Assembly: GCA_049724395.1 (NCBI GenBank)
Contig: JAUGWO010000102.1
Span: 310,001-374,000 of the forward strand
DNA length: 64,000 nt
Source of the DNA: Spongospora subterranea f. sp. subterranea
Lineage: Eukaryota > Endomyxa: Phytomyxea > Phytomyxea > Plasmodiophorida
Direction of reading: 5' to 3'
Below, piece after piece: positions 1 through 13,732 of the stretch; within the stretch, counting starts at the first letter, position 1, and the number at the start of each line of letters is the position of its first letter. Under the pieces are notes generated by a model. It was not told the origin of the DNA, made no database searches, and was given only the letters and a program-made list of their open reading frames with translations. The translations under genes were made by a program, and so were the position numbers.

Positions 1-65
1 GATTTGAATTTACGAGATATCGCCGTTTATTTTTCTTAAGGGTTACCATATTTCGTCAAAACTGC

Positions 66-272
66 TTAGCCTTTATCGCCGAATCGAGGGCTTGTCGCCA
101 TCGGGGACTTCCCTTTCTTTTTCTTTATATGGTCGTTGTACATGTACAGCGCAACAGCGATCGCCAATCCTCCCATGCCGAGCTTGGCATTGGTCGAAAA
201 CCCTGTCTTCACCGTCTTCTCCATCGGTACCAACTGTATGAATTTGCGAAACTTTGATTTTGGCCCACTCAT
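66..272 (-). CDS. small single-pass membrane protein, 68 aa
   Basis: Uninterrupted 68-residue ORF from an ATG at 272. A basic N-terminal part of about 28 residues is followed by one hydrophobic segment (about residues 30-45, GMGGLAIAVALYMY) and a strongly basic tail (KKKKGK). This is the shape of a small single-spanning organelle membrane protein. It is divergent to CFAP47, whose start lies 142 bp away, so the two would share a promoter region. I do not recognise a family. An overlapping ORF in another frame (73-279) lacks a membrane segment and looks like a shadow. The call rests on the sensible hydropathy pattern and the gap it fills. Confidence 0.45.
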   Translation of the reverse strand: MSGPKSKFRKFIQLVPMEKTVKTGFSTNAKLGMGGLAIAVALYMYNDHIKKKKGKSPMATSPRFGDKG

Positions 273-414
273 TTTTCATCTCCGAAACAACGTAGGCCTT
301 GCAACGGATAGTTTTGAGGTCGTCATCATTTGTGTGAGATGCCGGCCTGGTGTTGGGCCGGTGGATCGTTTATGAGTACATCAGGCGAGTTCCCATTATT
401 GGACTATTTGATAT

Positions 415-3400
415 ATGGCTAATGTCAACGATGGTGAGGTGATTAGCCAAACGAGGACCGACAAGTGCTGCGTGAAAGAAGGCGATAATAGTGACCATGT
501 CAAAGATGTAATTAGGGTTGTTCCTGACCGCGCCGTATTTTCGGAGAGCAAAACGTCATTGAACATATCGATTTCAAACTCGAGTAAGACGTCCCATCAT
601 ATTCGATTAATAAGACCGCTATCACCATATTTTACGCTCGTAAATCATGACGCTATATCGGTTCGTCTGGCGCCTGGCCTCAAATTTACTGTCAAGCTGC
701 GGCTGAATGTGTCGAATTTGCGGTCGGGCGACCGATCCCTAGAATCAGATACAAAAACTGGGTCTAACCAGGTCAACAGTGAAGACATTTTCGATCGATT
801 TATTGTGCAAAGCGAAATCGGCGAAACCACAATACCAATCAAATTCGAAAGGAATCGGGGGGATATCCGTCTAGAAAGCGCAATCGATCTGGGAATCACT
901 AATATCGGCAATACAGCGACATACGTCCTGAAATTACGAAATCAGGGAACGGCTGAAGCCGAATTCACTGTATTGGATGACGAGGCCGAAGCAGAAGATG
1001 ACATAAAAGTTACTGTGATTCCACGTTCAGGCAAAGTCAAAGCACGATCGATATCACATGTAAAGGGACAGTTCTTGATCAGCCCAGGTTTTTGAACATC
1101 ATTACTATAGGTCCGGTTAGAAGTCTTGGCAACCTCAACAGGAGTGTTCAACCGAATTTTGTCCTTTAGACTAAACGATCGGATGCATCGAGTGGAACTA
1201 TGCGGGGAATTTGTAGAAAGCAGATTAGAAATTATCGATACCACATTGAAGACATCATCGAAAGCGATTGATTTTGGGAAGGCATATTTTGGGGTTAATC
1301 TTGAGCAAATAAGGACGCTAGTCAATAGCAGTCCAAATACCTGCACATTCCGAGTGGCAACTCAAGAGCAGCAAGATCCCCCCGGGGGATCGGGGGGATC
1401 TGAAAACAACACCATTGAGCTTCTGAACGCAACAGGTTCTGGAATGGATCCACCTGCTATATCTGTATCTCCACAAGAAGGGGTATTAGGGCCATATTCT
1501 AGTATTTCAGTGCGATTTCGTTTTCGCCCTAGGCAAGGCGAGCTAAAAACGGGGTTCAAAAGCCAGATACCAGGAGGAACAGTAAACTTATACCACATTA
1601 TGGTACAGTTTGTTGCTGTTGGCGATATTGAACGATCAGTGTCCATTCATATACGTGGTGTGGCTGCCGCACCGTTCTTCAGTTTTTCTCACGACAGTCT
1701 TAATCTGGGGCAATGTCCGGTGAATGAAAGGCGTGACGCGATTATCAAGCTCGAAAACCACTGCGACGATTTAGGTTTACCATTCACGATCAAAGACGTT
1801 CCTCACTTTCATTCGTATCCAAAAATGGGGAATATTCCAGCTTTACAAAGCCGGGATATCATTATATCCTTCGTGCCCCGTCAACTTGGCGCATTCGAGA
1901 ATATATTGCAATTTGAATTAGGTGGTGAACAGAAATTCGAGTTTCGAGTTTCAGGAAGTTCACCGTCCATCTCCAAGCCAGAAAAAAACACCTCCTCTGA
2001 CAAGCGTACACAAAGAGAACGTGGATTGAGGCGCAATTTCATCGAATCGGTCTTATGTGAGGAACGGGACGGTGACCTGACGTCCGGTGCAGTCAAAATC
2101 GCCACCCTGGCGAACCCTTCATCATCTTTAGTTTTGTCTCCTGAAAAAGCCAATCGTCTGTATTATGCGCAATTTCTACACGAGCAGGAACAAAGACGGC
2201 ATCGTCAGCCTCCAGAAGATCCTGAACATTTCGAATCGGGACTTATTGAGCCAATACTGGAGTTGCCGAAAACCCAGGATCCATTATGGCTTCAGTACCC
2301 CATGGCTGGTTATCCGAGCTCAGGAGGGAAACAGGCTTCTATGATGAGACCCCAAGGCGGATGTATTCCAGACGGCCGAGCGAAGGGTGACGCCAGAAAA
2401 AAATTCAAGTCAGTGCCGTCAACGCAGGCAGAAGTGCAAGATTGTGCCGCCAAGCTGTCAGCTCGCCAGCTAGCTAAAATTTCCTGTGGGCCCGCCGTAT
2501 TGGCATTCGGAACCGTGTGCACGAGCTCCAAAACGTTCCGAACCTTCATGGTAGCGAATGGTTTGGAGAAATACATTCATCTGCGTTTGTGCCCCGACCC
2601 ATCTGGCCCCCTGTCCGAGACGAAGCTGTTGGAGCAAGTGATCCCTCCTGGTCTTGCGACCTCATTTACTATATGCCTCAATCCCCATCATGTTCAGGAC
2701 TTGCGTGTCGTCGTGCCTTACGTTATCAATGGGTCGCACAACCTGAACTTCACCGTTACAGCTCAAGAAGTGACACCGATCGAGATCTCACTCAGTACGC
2801 CGACAATACAGTTTACGTTCCCTCGTGATAGTCTCGAATTCGCTACAGCGCGTCGCCTGATTTTATCGAATCCATGCATGGCTCCGGCGCAGTTCAAGTG
2901 GATTGTACCTGATCCAACCCTCACCTTCATTCCGGCGAATGGCGTAATACCTCCACATAAGGACCTAGATATGCAGGTACTATATAAGCCTGCCATGAAC
3001 TCGAAACTATCAGCAAGGTGTGCGGTACAGATTGTTGGGGGTGTTGACCAATATGTGATGTGCACGAGTGATATCGTGCCCGTAAACTGCACACTGAGCT
3101 CATCGTCCATTGACCTGGGGTTAGTGGCAGTGGGAAACCATGCCAATAGCACCGTCATGTTGAACAACATTGGGCAAAGCTACGCCGTGTTCAACATCAG
3201 TCAATGTCCCGCTAATCTGATCGTCACTCCAAATAAGGGGAAATTATCCCCTTCGCAATCCCTGCCACTCAAAGTGCAGCTACGTCTGCCTTCTGCCGCC
3301 ACGTTCTCCGGTACATTCAGTGTCGATATTCGGGGAAGTACTTCGCTTTCTGTCTCTGTCTGTTGCGAAGCTGTTCTGCCATCGGTTTCAATCGTTCAGG

Positions 3401-6400
3401 TATTCGGAGTCGTATTGTATCTCGTCGTTATCAGTGTTTATTCATCTCGCTGAATAGGGGGAGCTCGATTTTGGGTCTGTCACGATTGGTAGCAGGTCTA
3501 CAATCGATATTGGGGTTAGGTCGACATCGACTGTTGTAACAACATTATACCTCGATTTAACTACTCCCCAATATGACGATTTTTGTGTTGTTTTCTCAAA
3601 CAAGTCTGCAAAATCCGTCTCCGTCACTCCAATTTCGAAGTTGGAACTCAAAAATGCAACCGATAATGGGAACCAGATTGTCCAAGATAATGACGGTGAT
3701 CACGATAAGGGTCCTAGAGCGTTCCGATTGGACCTATCGCCTGGGTCTCTAATTAATTTACCATTGACCTACATTCCGTCATCCGTTAACCAGCATACCG
3801 TCCCTTTACCTCTTGTCCTAGCCGGGTAAGGTTCACTCAGCACCAATAAAGTCTAGTGCTAACTGAAGCATAGGTTTCCCACGTATCCTGATATTCGACG
3901 ATTGGTTCACGCACAAGGCCTCAAACCGAAAATCGTTTTATCTTCAACTAACATATCTTTTGGTCAGCGGATCGTTTTGAAATCGTCTAAGGCTCTTTTG
4001 GGAGCGTACATCACTACATTTACAATTACAAATGACGATTTGTCCAGTACAGCTTGGGCTATTGATGTTGATTCGGAACACGGCGACGCTAACAAGAATC
4101 CGTTCAAGATTGAGCCGTTTTCTGGTGTACTGGGTCAGAAGGAAACCACCATAATCAAGGTTTGTTTCTCTCCTACGGAACGAGGTGGTTTTGAAACCAT
4201 GTATAATCTGTTCATTGGAAGTAACCGAGATGATCCATATATGAACCTTTCCGTGAAAGGATCAGCCGAACACCCAATGCTGAAATTCGACGCTCTGGAA
4301 GTCACGTTGCCGGCGGTTCCCCTGGGCATTAAGTCTGAGGTGCGGTTTCTCATCAGCAACAGCGGTTATGATCGAACTAGTATCGAGTATCAGCTACCTC
4401 TAGATACGGCTCAGATACCATTGCAAATTGACTTTCCCTCGGGGGTTCATCTTGGATCTAAATCAGATTCAATTCCAGTTGTTCTGAGTTTTATCGCATC
4501 CAAACCGACGTCATTCGCTACGACGGTCGATTTCATAGTGGACGATGGAAACAGGTTCTCACTGCCTGTTCACGGATTGGCTGATAATAGCATTTTATCT
4601 GTATGGCCGTTCCTATCCCTCCGACGGTACTCGATACAGTTTGGTGAAGGTCATGGAATCACATGCGTCGATCTTGGTCTTCGATCACCGCCTGCCGGGT
4701 CTTCAACAGCTGGCTTAACAAACATCGATAACATCCGACCTGCGTCAGAGGTAGTCACTTCGTATCAGTTACCTGCGCTGCCCCATTGTTTTGTTTATTT
4801 TGCCTTGTAGATCGCATCAGCCGCAGCCAATACTCTTCGATTCCTGGCGTCATTGAATATGATCGAGGTTTCTGGTCATGCATTTCCTACTGACCTCGTT
4901 GCGAGTAATGGGGAACCTATACTTCGCCTTGTTGAGTTTTTAAGCGGTTCCACCGTATTCAAATCAGAGCTTCATGCCCTTAGTTTAGTCCCTTCAAAGT
5001 CTGGTATGTATTACCAATTTCCGTATAAGTCCAACCTCATTTTTCGTTCAGACACTACACCAGCAGTTTTGAATTTATATGAGAAACTGCTTAGCTACTT
5101 GCGAGCGCATGGGGCTGTTTTAACGGTCAAAGCAGAACATCTTGGCCCATTGTCCGCAATGGTGTCAGCTTTGCCGATCGGGTCTTGGGAAAGGCAAACT
5201 GCAGAGAAATTAGCTCCATCAGTGTCAAGGCAGGCATGGTTCAATGTGTTATCTCAGGTTAGCGACATTGATTGCATTGAGCCTCTAGTTCATTAACCAC
5301 CCTTGACGCCCCGGTAGATTATCAAAATATTCCTTTTGGAACGGGTTACAACTAAATCTGTCTGCGAAGCAATAGGCTGTTCTACATTCCCTACATGCAT
5401 TCCCTCCAACCTTTATTCATCGCATGAAACGCTTCTGTTAGCTTGGCTAACCCACTATCGCAAAGACCGATCCGTCCCTGTAACCAACTTCGAGAATGAT
5501 CTTCGTGACGGCACCGTCTTAGGGAATCTTCTTTTTGCACATCTCCCGTACTTAAAGCAGCTTTCAAACTTGGATGAAAGCCCTGACGATGATCAAGAGC
5601 GTATGACTTCGAATGCACAAAAGGTCGGAACTGCTCCAATTGGTGGCTTCCGTTTTTTTATGCGTTGACATCATTGATTTCAGATCATATCCTCCATGGA
5701 AGAAGCTGGTCTTGATTACCAGGTTTCTGCATCGTTTATTGTATCACCCAACCCTAGAGATATGCTGCTATTGGTCTTGTATCTCTTTACAGTATTACCG
5801 GGATATTTACCACGCTCGACCGTTGAGTTCACTGGTGCAGTCCATGAGAATATCACGAAGACGGTGACGTTGAAAAACCCATTTGCTTCTGAAGTGATCT
5901 ACGATGTAAGATTCGACGGGTGTGCGGATTTCCATGCATCGTCAAAATCAATTATGCTGTCTGGTCGCGGATCCGAATTGTTTCAAATTGCGTTCTGCGG
6001 TAGATTTGCAAGAAATGATTCTGCCGTTTTACGGCTCATTCCTTCTCGCCAGCTTCGAACCCGTCCTCCCCAGCATGCTATCGCAGCCCGTAGTTTTCAG
6101 CTTAGTTTCGTCAGTTTCTGAGTCGTTGACGCCTCAAGCTACACTAACAACTCGTTCGAATCTGTACGAAGCCACAACGTTTGTAATGGAACTACGCAAT
6201 ACTCTTGATAAGGACTGCACGTTTTCCATTGATTGCAGCCACCAGCTTGCCAAGATTATTCCAAATCGCCACACAGCGAAAATGGCGCCTGCGGTCGACA
6301 AACCGAGCTCAGGCGTTTTTCCAAATGCCTTTTCAACTGAAAAAAAGACTATCAGTGTGAAAACAGGAGCGACAGAGAAATTGTCTTGTTCTTTTCAACC

Positions 6401-9400
6401 AACTCTAGAGGCCGAGTACAGTTGCACAATCAAATTTGTGGATTCAGAGGTTGGCGAATTGAGGATTGATGTTCGAGGCGAAGTCAACCTACCAAATCCC
6501 ATTGGAGAAACCATCAAAGTGACATGCAAAGAAAATACACCTGTTGTCAAAGATATATTGCTGTCACTGGTCAATCCGAATCTCGAGAAAGCCATGATGC
6601 GTATCGATGGTGAGCGTAAATCCAAGGGTGGTGTTAGTTCAGTAATCAATCCTTTACGCGGTCCTCTTGCATATTCTGTTGATTGTTCATCGCCATTCAT
6701 CACTGTTTCTAAAACCTGCATTTTGACAGACAGGGTGCTTGGTTTGGCCCCCGCAGGTAAATAACGCGTTATCGTGTTTTAGCTTTTTTATCGAAATGCT
6801 GTTGAAGGGTCATCGAACAAAACTATTAACCAAAAATTAGAAGGATTGGATCCGTCAAAACAGGAGTTGAATCAACCGGGAGACAACGTGCTGCGACTTG
6901 TGTTTAAGGGCGGGCAACCTGGATTGTATCCAGCAGAAATTACTTTGCGATCTGAACATGATATTCGAATATATCACGTCGAATTCGCATCGCAATCTGA
7001 GGGAATGAAGGCGCATCTGGAATTCGACGTGGCTGCCGGGCAAACCTTACGTCAAAATATTCCTATTGTAAATAGTTCAGACAATGAATGGAGAATTACT
7101 GCAGAGGTGCGTTGCCCCCCCCCCCAAATGGCACATTTCACAAAACACTAAATTTTGGATCTGAAAAGTTGAAAGGGAGTGGATGGTCGGGTCCATCATC
7201 AATTGCGGTCCCAAGAAATTCAACTGGAGCGTATCCGTTAAGCTTCTCTCCGTTATGGATATGTGAATCAGAGGGTTTACTGCTGCTGGTTAATACCAAC
7301 ACGAAAGAAAGCTATTCGTACACTCTAAAAGGGCAAGGGAGAGATCCCTTACCTATCAAGGTCGTGACAATCAACTGCAACGCTAGAGAGAAATTTGAAC
7401 AGCTTTTTACGGTCGAAAATCGATCAAATGAGGTGATGTTTGACTTCTCATGCGCTGATTAAGTTCTGAAGTAATGTTTCAGGATTGTGTGTACCGTGTA
7501 GAATCCGACCTGCCATACATTCATGGAGACAGTACAATTTCAGTTCCCAGTAGATCCAAGAAAGACTATAAATTGTTAATGTCGCCACAAATGAGTGGAG
7601 TGTACAATGGATCAATAACATTCATATGCAAAGACGAACGATATCAATGGTTCGCCGTTGAAGTATGTATTGCTTTCTTCTTTGCACCAGTACGATAAGA
7701 CCTTTTGATAAAATAGGCTACAATTGGTCGTCCTTTGCCGGAATCAACGCTGAAGATTGAATGCCCACTCCGAGAAGCAGTGACGGCTGACTTAGTCGTC
7801 CAAAATCCATTGGATAAGAAAATATCATTTGACGTTAGCGTGGAAGGTGATTACCTCTTCTGCGACAATCAAGTCCAATTAGACCCGTGTTGTTCTGCGA
7901 CGTTTGTACTGTCGTATGTACCGTTGAAAGTAGGTCAAAGCTTGGGCCGCGTCAGATTTTTCAACAACATCGTTGGCGAGTTTTGGTACAATCTTGATCT
8001 CAAGTGCGAAATACCAGAACCAATGCGTCTCGATCCGCTTATATGTGAGGCTGGGTCTCAGGTATGAAATTGTAATCCATGATGTTCGACCACTTTAGCA
8101 TTTTTGCTGTTGTAGGCAGTTCACGAAGTGACATTAACCAATCCGTCTCAGTCTCGGATATCGATCGTTTCGGTTTCATCGGAACCCAAAAACTTTACGG
8201 TTCGCCCGTCGACCTTTCAGTTGAATCCTGGGCAGTCGTGTTTGGTTCATATTATCTACACGCCCTCTGTTCTGAACGAGGTGCAAAATGGTATCATCAC
8301 GTTTCAAGAAAATCAGGTAAGACTTCAAAATGTCGTTCTAACTTACATATTCAGCGGAGTCTTAGATTGGAGACTGGGTTTATATCGTATCAGGTATTGG
8401 CAAGCCACCGACTGCAATGCAGCCTATTCACCTACTTTCATCCCTCGGCCAAAGATCATCCAGTATTATTCAGTTTCGGAACCCATTTGATCGAGCATTA
8501 ATTGTTCGAATATCCCTGCATCAACGAGGCCACGATGCGTTCCGTCTATATTCTAGGCGAGAGTTGACCAGAATTACTGGTCAGACTCAGCTTCAGGTCC
8601 CATTTGTTTTCGTGCCTACTGCTCTATCTTGTTACAATGCAGAGGTCGTGATCGAAGCGTCTGAGGGGTTACGATGGGTATCCCTTATCGAGGAAATCAC
8701 TTTAACATCAGTGTTAAGAATTGCATTAGGTGTATCCGTTGATGGGGGAAGCCGAACTGCTGTCGTCGGAGCCGTTGAATTTTTTGTGCATTTCTCGGCA
8801 GCCGCTGAACAAAGACGTTGACTCTAATTCTACCCGGACTGACTCAATCTGAAATTGACAACAATGACTTTACGATCAAAGTTGAACACGTCACAACTGA
8901 ACCTTCTGGTGTCCCTCTCGAAATACTCTCTGACGTTATTCAAGCTAAAGAACAAACTGACAAACCAGTGATATTTGATAATGGTGCGGTGCAGACCGAG
9001 CTTACTCGAAGAAACTACTAACGTCTCATGTGCATAGGTGCAGGCTTCGTCTTCGAAGTAAATTTCAGGCCCTTCCGCACCCTTCATGTCGAGTCCTTAC
9101 TTTCCATTACCAAATCATCTGGTGGAAGATATTCCTTCAGGATGCGGTTTACGTCAACTGAAGCAGCTGTTGACGATGTTGTTCGAATAAGCGCTGGACT
9201 CAATCAAATTGCAAATGTCTCGTTCCGTTTATCTAACATTATCAATGGGAAATCTCAATTTGAGGCGCATTTCGCTCCTGATTCACCATATCAGTTATCT
9301 GTTCAGCCGACAAAGGGATTTCTCGAAGGACGCGATTCTCTCGGGACTCTTTTTACAATAAGTTTCGCCCCGAGTGAATACGGAAAAGCGATAGTGGGAA

Positions 9401-9630
9401 AACTGGTGATATGCACAGACGCAATGGAATGGATATATGAAGTCAGAGGATCGCATCCACATTATTTGCCTCCGAAGGGGCGTAACACCTTCAGCTCGTT
9501 TATGGATGAGACAACGATGCGATCCATTCAAAACAGCAACAACACTGCAACCAATTATCTGAATTATAATATTCGTGCCACAAGTTCAAGGCGACGACAA
9601 GATCAGGTCCAAAAAAAGAAACCAAAATAA
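415..9630 (+). CDS. CFAP47: cilia- and flagella-associated protein 47 homolog (ASH repeats plus calponin-homology domain), multi-exon
   Basis: A chain of about a dozen same-strand exons, starting at ATG 415 and ending at 9630, encodes a protein of roughly 2,900 residues. It is made of repeated ASH/MSP-like beta-sandwich domains, with recurrent motifs such as IDFGKAYFG, LNLGQCPVNERR, IDLGLVAVGN and VCFSPTERGGF. Around 5420-5570 a calponin-homology segment begins (ETLLLAWLTHYRKD, then LRDGTVLGNLL), the position expected in CFAP47 (CHDC2), a microtubule-inner/axonemal protein of motile cilia. Introns are tiny: 1088-1120 (33 nt, phase preserved) and 3826-3873 (48 nt, GTAAG..CTAAC..TAG) are clear; others lie near 4810-4850, 5297-5335, 6765-6845, 7095-7165, 7463-7490, 7660-7720, 8065-8115 and 9010-9040. 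One intron carries a run of about ten C (near 7118). The stop lies 33 bp from the stop of the convergent DUF229 gene. HYDIN-family relatives share ASH repeats, but the CH domain and architecture favour CFAP47. Confidence 0.8.
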
Positions 9631-9663
9631 ATTGGACTCTCGATTGAAGGAATCCAAACATGT

Positions 9664-12019
9664 TTATCCTGCATTCTGTATGCATGGGCATTCGTCATCA
9701 GGGATTCGCGCGTCATGACAAGTTCGGCTTTCCGAAATCGGAGTCAAAAGTGAAAGGCCTGGCATGTCGTCTGGTACCGGGTCTGGAAGATGTGCCAAAT
9801 GGCGCAATGTCGTATAGATATCCAAACACGTTATCAGGCGTTGCTGGTTGCTGATGAGGGATTCACGAACACCCGGATTCCGATCCAGGAAGGAATTGGG
9901 AACTATAACATTCAGCAACGGTAGCGTCTTTTCGAGCCGGCCCGCTTGAGTATACAGGCTGAGTTTTATGCCAAGTGATCAGGGCACCGTTTAGCCGGCA
10001 TGACAGAATTACTTACTAATAGGGACCCATATGACATCCATGATCAGATACGAGAAAAGTAATGGTGTCATCAAGGTGCGACTTGTCTCTCATTGAACGC
10101 AAAAAGTCTGCCAAATTTTCGTCCATTGTGGCCACGATTTCTTGCGACCCTTCGTGAGCTTCAGAAAAAAACGCAGCAACAAACTTGCCAGCGTTGTCGG
10201 TATAGTGATCGAAGACCTGATCAATATAATCCAGCGTATGGTTATGAACATAACGACCAGAAATACAGCGCCTTCTCAAAGAATATGGGCCTAAGCGGCA
10301 TTGGACAAGATAGAGCGGTAAACGCAATCAACAAACCTGCAAAATTTGTCCAGACACCCCAATTATCATACTCTGGATGACAAAATTCCGGAGCACCAAC
10401 GTCGTGATCAAGTAAGTCTTGATTAGGCGACCCAAAAAACTGATAACTACAATAGTGGCAATTATGGTGTTGAGCAAATGCGATACGGCCAAAACCCGAA
10501 ACTCACTAATCATCACACTGATTAAGGATAGTCGCGGTTACAAACCCATGTTTGGTCTTGAAATCGCCCCAAACAGGATTCGAGCCGTTATTCTCCGATC
10601 CAATTATCATGGGGACAAGATTCTATGAAAAGTATTACACACTACAGAATGGGAAGAAATGAGTCGCCAACCTTTGAAGTTGAGTGTCCGATTGTGGCAT
10701 ACCGAAGGAATTGGAACACGGAAAACCCGCTCTCTGGTTGGCGTAGCTCATCAAGTGCAGCATGGGTTAGAGGCATTTTACGAAGAAAGTGTGATCTTGA
10801 TAATGCGTCCAGCATCAACATTAAAATATTCGGCGGAGGAATATTTTTGTTATTTTGCTTCGCCAACGCTGCTTGTTTGAGCACATCAGGTTTTGCTACG
10901 TTCACCAGGTGGTAGTTTTCTTGGTCATCGCAAAACGCACGTATTGTCCTAGTATCTGCAGGGATCTTGACGATCATAGCTTCAGAAACTTCCACTTGTT
11001 TCGGAGGAAGTGGCTCGCCGGCGATCCATATTCGAATCTTGCCGATCTGAGCGATCCATTAAAAAGTTGTAGTTAAAAATAAATTTTCGTGTCCTGCAGC
11101 TTGCATCGTCATCGAATAGCACATATCCGTCAACCATCGAAGAAAACTGTTTTACAGCTGGGCACTGAAGGATAATCAGAGCAGAGTAAGATCATCATGA
11201 TGAAATAGCAAACCGAATGCGGGCCAGAGAAAAAGTTCATTGTCCTGGACGGAAACAATGAAACCCATGGCACATGGGTAGGCAACTGGCAGAACCTATT
11301 GGATTCTAATGGCAAACCAAACATGCCATTGTGGATATGACTCTTGCCGTAAACAGCAGCAACTGCAACATACACGACCGAGCATGCGATCACGAAGATT
11401 GGCATCCATGGAGTGACGTTTTTAAGAAATCTCAATAAACAGATTGCGATAATCACCCAAAACGTAATTATGAAAAACAGAACTGCGTTGATCTGATCTG
11501 ACAGTATAGTGGCAAAATTGGACGAGAGATTGTACCGAACAGTCGTCACAATGATGAGGATGAGGACCGGCGATAACCGAAAACCCCATCTCGGCTTCAA
11601 AACAACATGTGCCCATAATAAATACGACGCGAGAACGAACAAGCTCGAAGATATCAACAGATACAAGAACTGTGATCCAAACTCTGTCGCTTGGTCAACT
11701 TGTCCTAAAAGCCCCGGCGAGTCAAACAGTGTTAAGGCGCGCACGATACGAGGCGGAAATCACCAGCAATGGTGTAGAAGATCTGTGAGGACCCATACAA
11801 GCCCGATGCAAATAGCAGGCAGATATACGATCTTTGCCTAGATAACCTCCTCACATTTCTATCGTGAACAGATCCGATCCTGTTCATTATAAAGCGTTGG
11901 CAATGGACAACTTTCACGACTGTAATGGACAACTCCACGACTGTAGTGCAGAGCGACTGAAGAACGCCAGGAGCTAGGCCAACCCCCAATGTTTGCGCAT
12001 ATTCCACCCACTTAACCAT
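9664..12019 (-). CDS. DUF229 sulfatase-like membrane protein, multi-exon
   Basis: Minus-strand gene. The N-terminal third (about 11130-12019) is rich in hydrophobic helices (e.g. FLYLLISSSLFVLASYLL). It is followed by an alkaline-phosphatase/sulfatase-fold domain typical of DUF229: PNILMLMLDALSRSHF (about 10830), a CHPEYDNWG segment (about 10360), YSIRRRCISGRYVH (about 10280), TFLVSDHGCHMGPY (about 10030) and the C-terminal block VIVPNSFL..RLITCLDIYTTLRHL ending in a cysteine-rich tail (9664-9918). The metal-binding aspartate in MLDALSR and the SDHG motif are both present. DUF229 proteins are type-II or polytopic secretory-pathway proteins of unknown substrate. I chose ATG 12019; the ORF runs further upstream without an ATG. 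Several introns join the blocks and are not resolved one by one. UBA5 ends 75 bp upstream on the same strand. Confidence 0.75.
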
Positions 12020-12094
12020 TGACCCTTCCCTTGGACCCACAGGGTCAACGGATCGCTTTTCAGAACTCAACCCCTCTTGACGACATGATGAATT

Positions 12095-13549
12095 TTATTG
12101 GGCTTGTAATTGTTTCAATAAGGTTTCTAAGTCTTGGTCATCGTCTTGAACAAAAACTGGATCTGCGTTAGCAGCGACGGTATCTTCTTGCAGTTCAATT
12201 CCTGTATGGAATTAATAACCACTGCGGATAAAGGCACAAGATTGAAACATGCTAACCCCATTGATTATCTTCATGAAGAGGCACTTTTGAATCATCATTT
12301 GCAGGTGACGGATCTGCAGGCTCGACCCAGTCTTTATAGACATGTTGTAGCGAAACACATTTGGCGCTGTTGCAAGATGGATTTGGACGCATTGGCCATG
12401 AAGGGAAGTAGTCGCACATAGCATTATATCCCTGATACGGGGGTAATCATTTGAACTTTCAGAGCCAGAGAGAAAAGCTAATACATGACAATACCAGATA
12501 ATAAGAGACTTTCCCAAAGCCTAAACAGTATTTTAATACATTCTGCACCAACATTGCAGCAATAAGGCCCATTGTTGTTGGAAGCGACGCCGCACAGACA
12601 CCATCGCGCTTCAAAGTCGATTCACTAACGCCTACATAGAGCAATGAAACCATGGTAGACACTATAAATAGCGGTATGATACCAGTTTCTAGAATTACTG
12701 GTGGGGCACAAAGGAAACAAGCTGTTCTGCCTGGAAGGATGAACTGTATATGTCCTGAGATGCATTTAGTCAAATACGTTATACTATGCAATTGCGACCT
12801 TAACCTGAGACAGCATTTTCTGAAACGCCTGATTCCATCCAAATCTACAACAGCATTATTTGGCAGAATATGCAGCGTTCTGGGCAACCTATACCTGATC
12901 TAGTTCGTTGCAAGCTTGATTGATTGCCGTGCGAGCTTGGTAATTGTCGACACAGCTCAGCACAATATCAACTGGACCGATATTATCCAATCCTCCATGG
13001 CTTATTCTCTGCAAGAAATCATCAAAATGATTTACAGACCTACAGACAAGGACGGTGATTAACACAGATCCTGGTCAAAACGGCAGGCCCAATTGTTTAC
13101 GTAATGTCGTAGTTATAGGTTTCAAATACAACATCTGGATTAATTGAGACTAACGTCGCACGAGCAGCTTCGACTTTAGATAAACCTGCTTGGTTTGGGC
13201 GGAAAAACAGTCTGCTCATGCGGTAAAAATTTTGGAAAACACGAAATCAAACGTTCAGAATACCTGTTCATATTGGCAAGTTCTACTTTGTCATAGTCGA
13301 ATAATAATAGTTTACCAACTCCGCACCTAGATATCTATCAACTCGTCATTACGAGATTCCCACGTTGAAACCATACCGGGTCAACATTTCAGCAGCGACC
13401 GAACCAATTCCCCCGACTCCAACGATCAGGACACTCACTCTACGAATGTCCTCGTAGTTGTCCACAATGCCCATCCGCTTCAACGCCATCAAGCGGCTAT
13501 ACGGGTTCGAATCCACAACCTCATCGCTGATGGGTCGCCGAGTTTCCAT
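12095..13549 (-). CDS. UBA5: ubiquitin-like modifier-activating enzyme 5 (UFM1 E1), multi-exon
   Basis: Starts at ATG 13549. The N-terminal part ([20 protein letters not shown] then [17 protein letters not shown]) is the adenylation-domain nucleotide-binding loop of UBA5. Further exons give [15 protein letters not shown] (first Zn-binding CxxC pair), then [15 protein letters not shown], which holds the catalytic cysteine, then [18 protein letters not shown], then [15 protein letters not shown] (second Zn-binding pair). The C-terminus [12 protein letters not shown] matches the short tail with which UBA5 recruits the E2 UFC1; the stop is at 12095-12097. The enzyme activates UFM1 for ER-associated UFMylation. 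UFMylation is missing from most Dikarya but kept in many early-diverging lineages. Internal introns (about 12430-12480, 12690-12720 and several between 12890 and 13350) are short. Confidence 0.9.
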
Positions 13550-13732
13550 GGGTAAGCGCGTCGCTATACGAATAACCCTAATCGGGTGAACAAACTACAG
13601 GATGTGGTCTCTGCGGAGTAATAACACGTTGTTGATGTTAATGATTAATGATACACACAATCACATGTGTTTATTTAGGGAATCTTTAACCATTGATTGA
13701 TTGTTATCTATTGTGAGGCTACATGTGGTATG

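Noticed and set aside
13490-13512. GGGTTCGAATCC, resembling a tRNA T-loop
   Set aside because: It lies within UBA5 coding sequence with no acceptor or anticodon stem.
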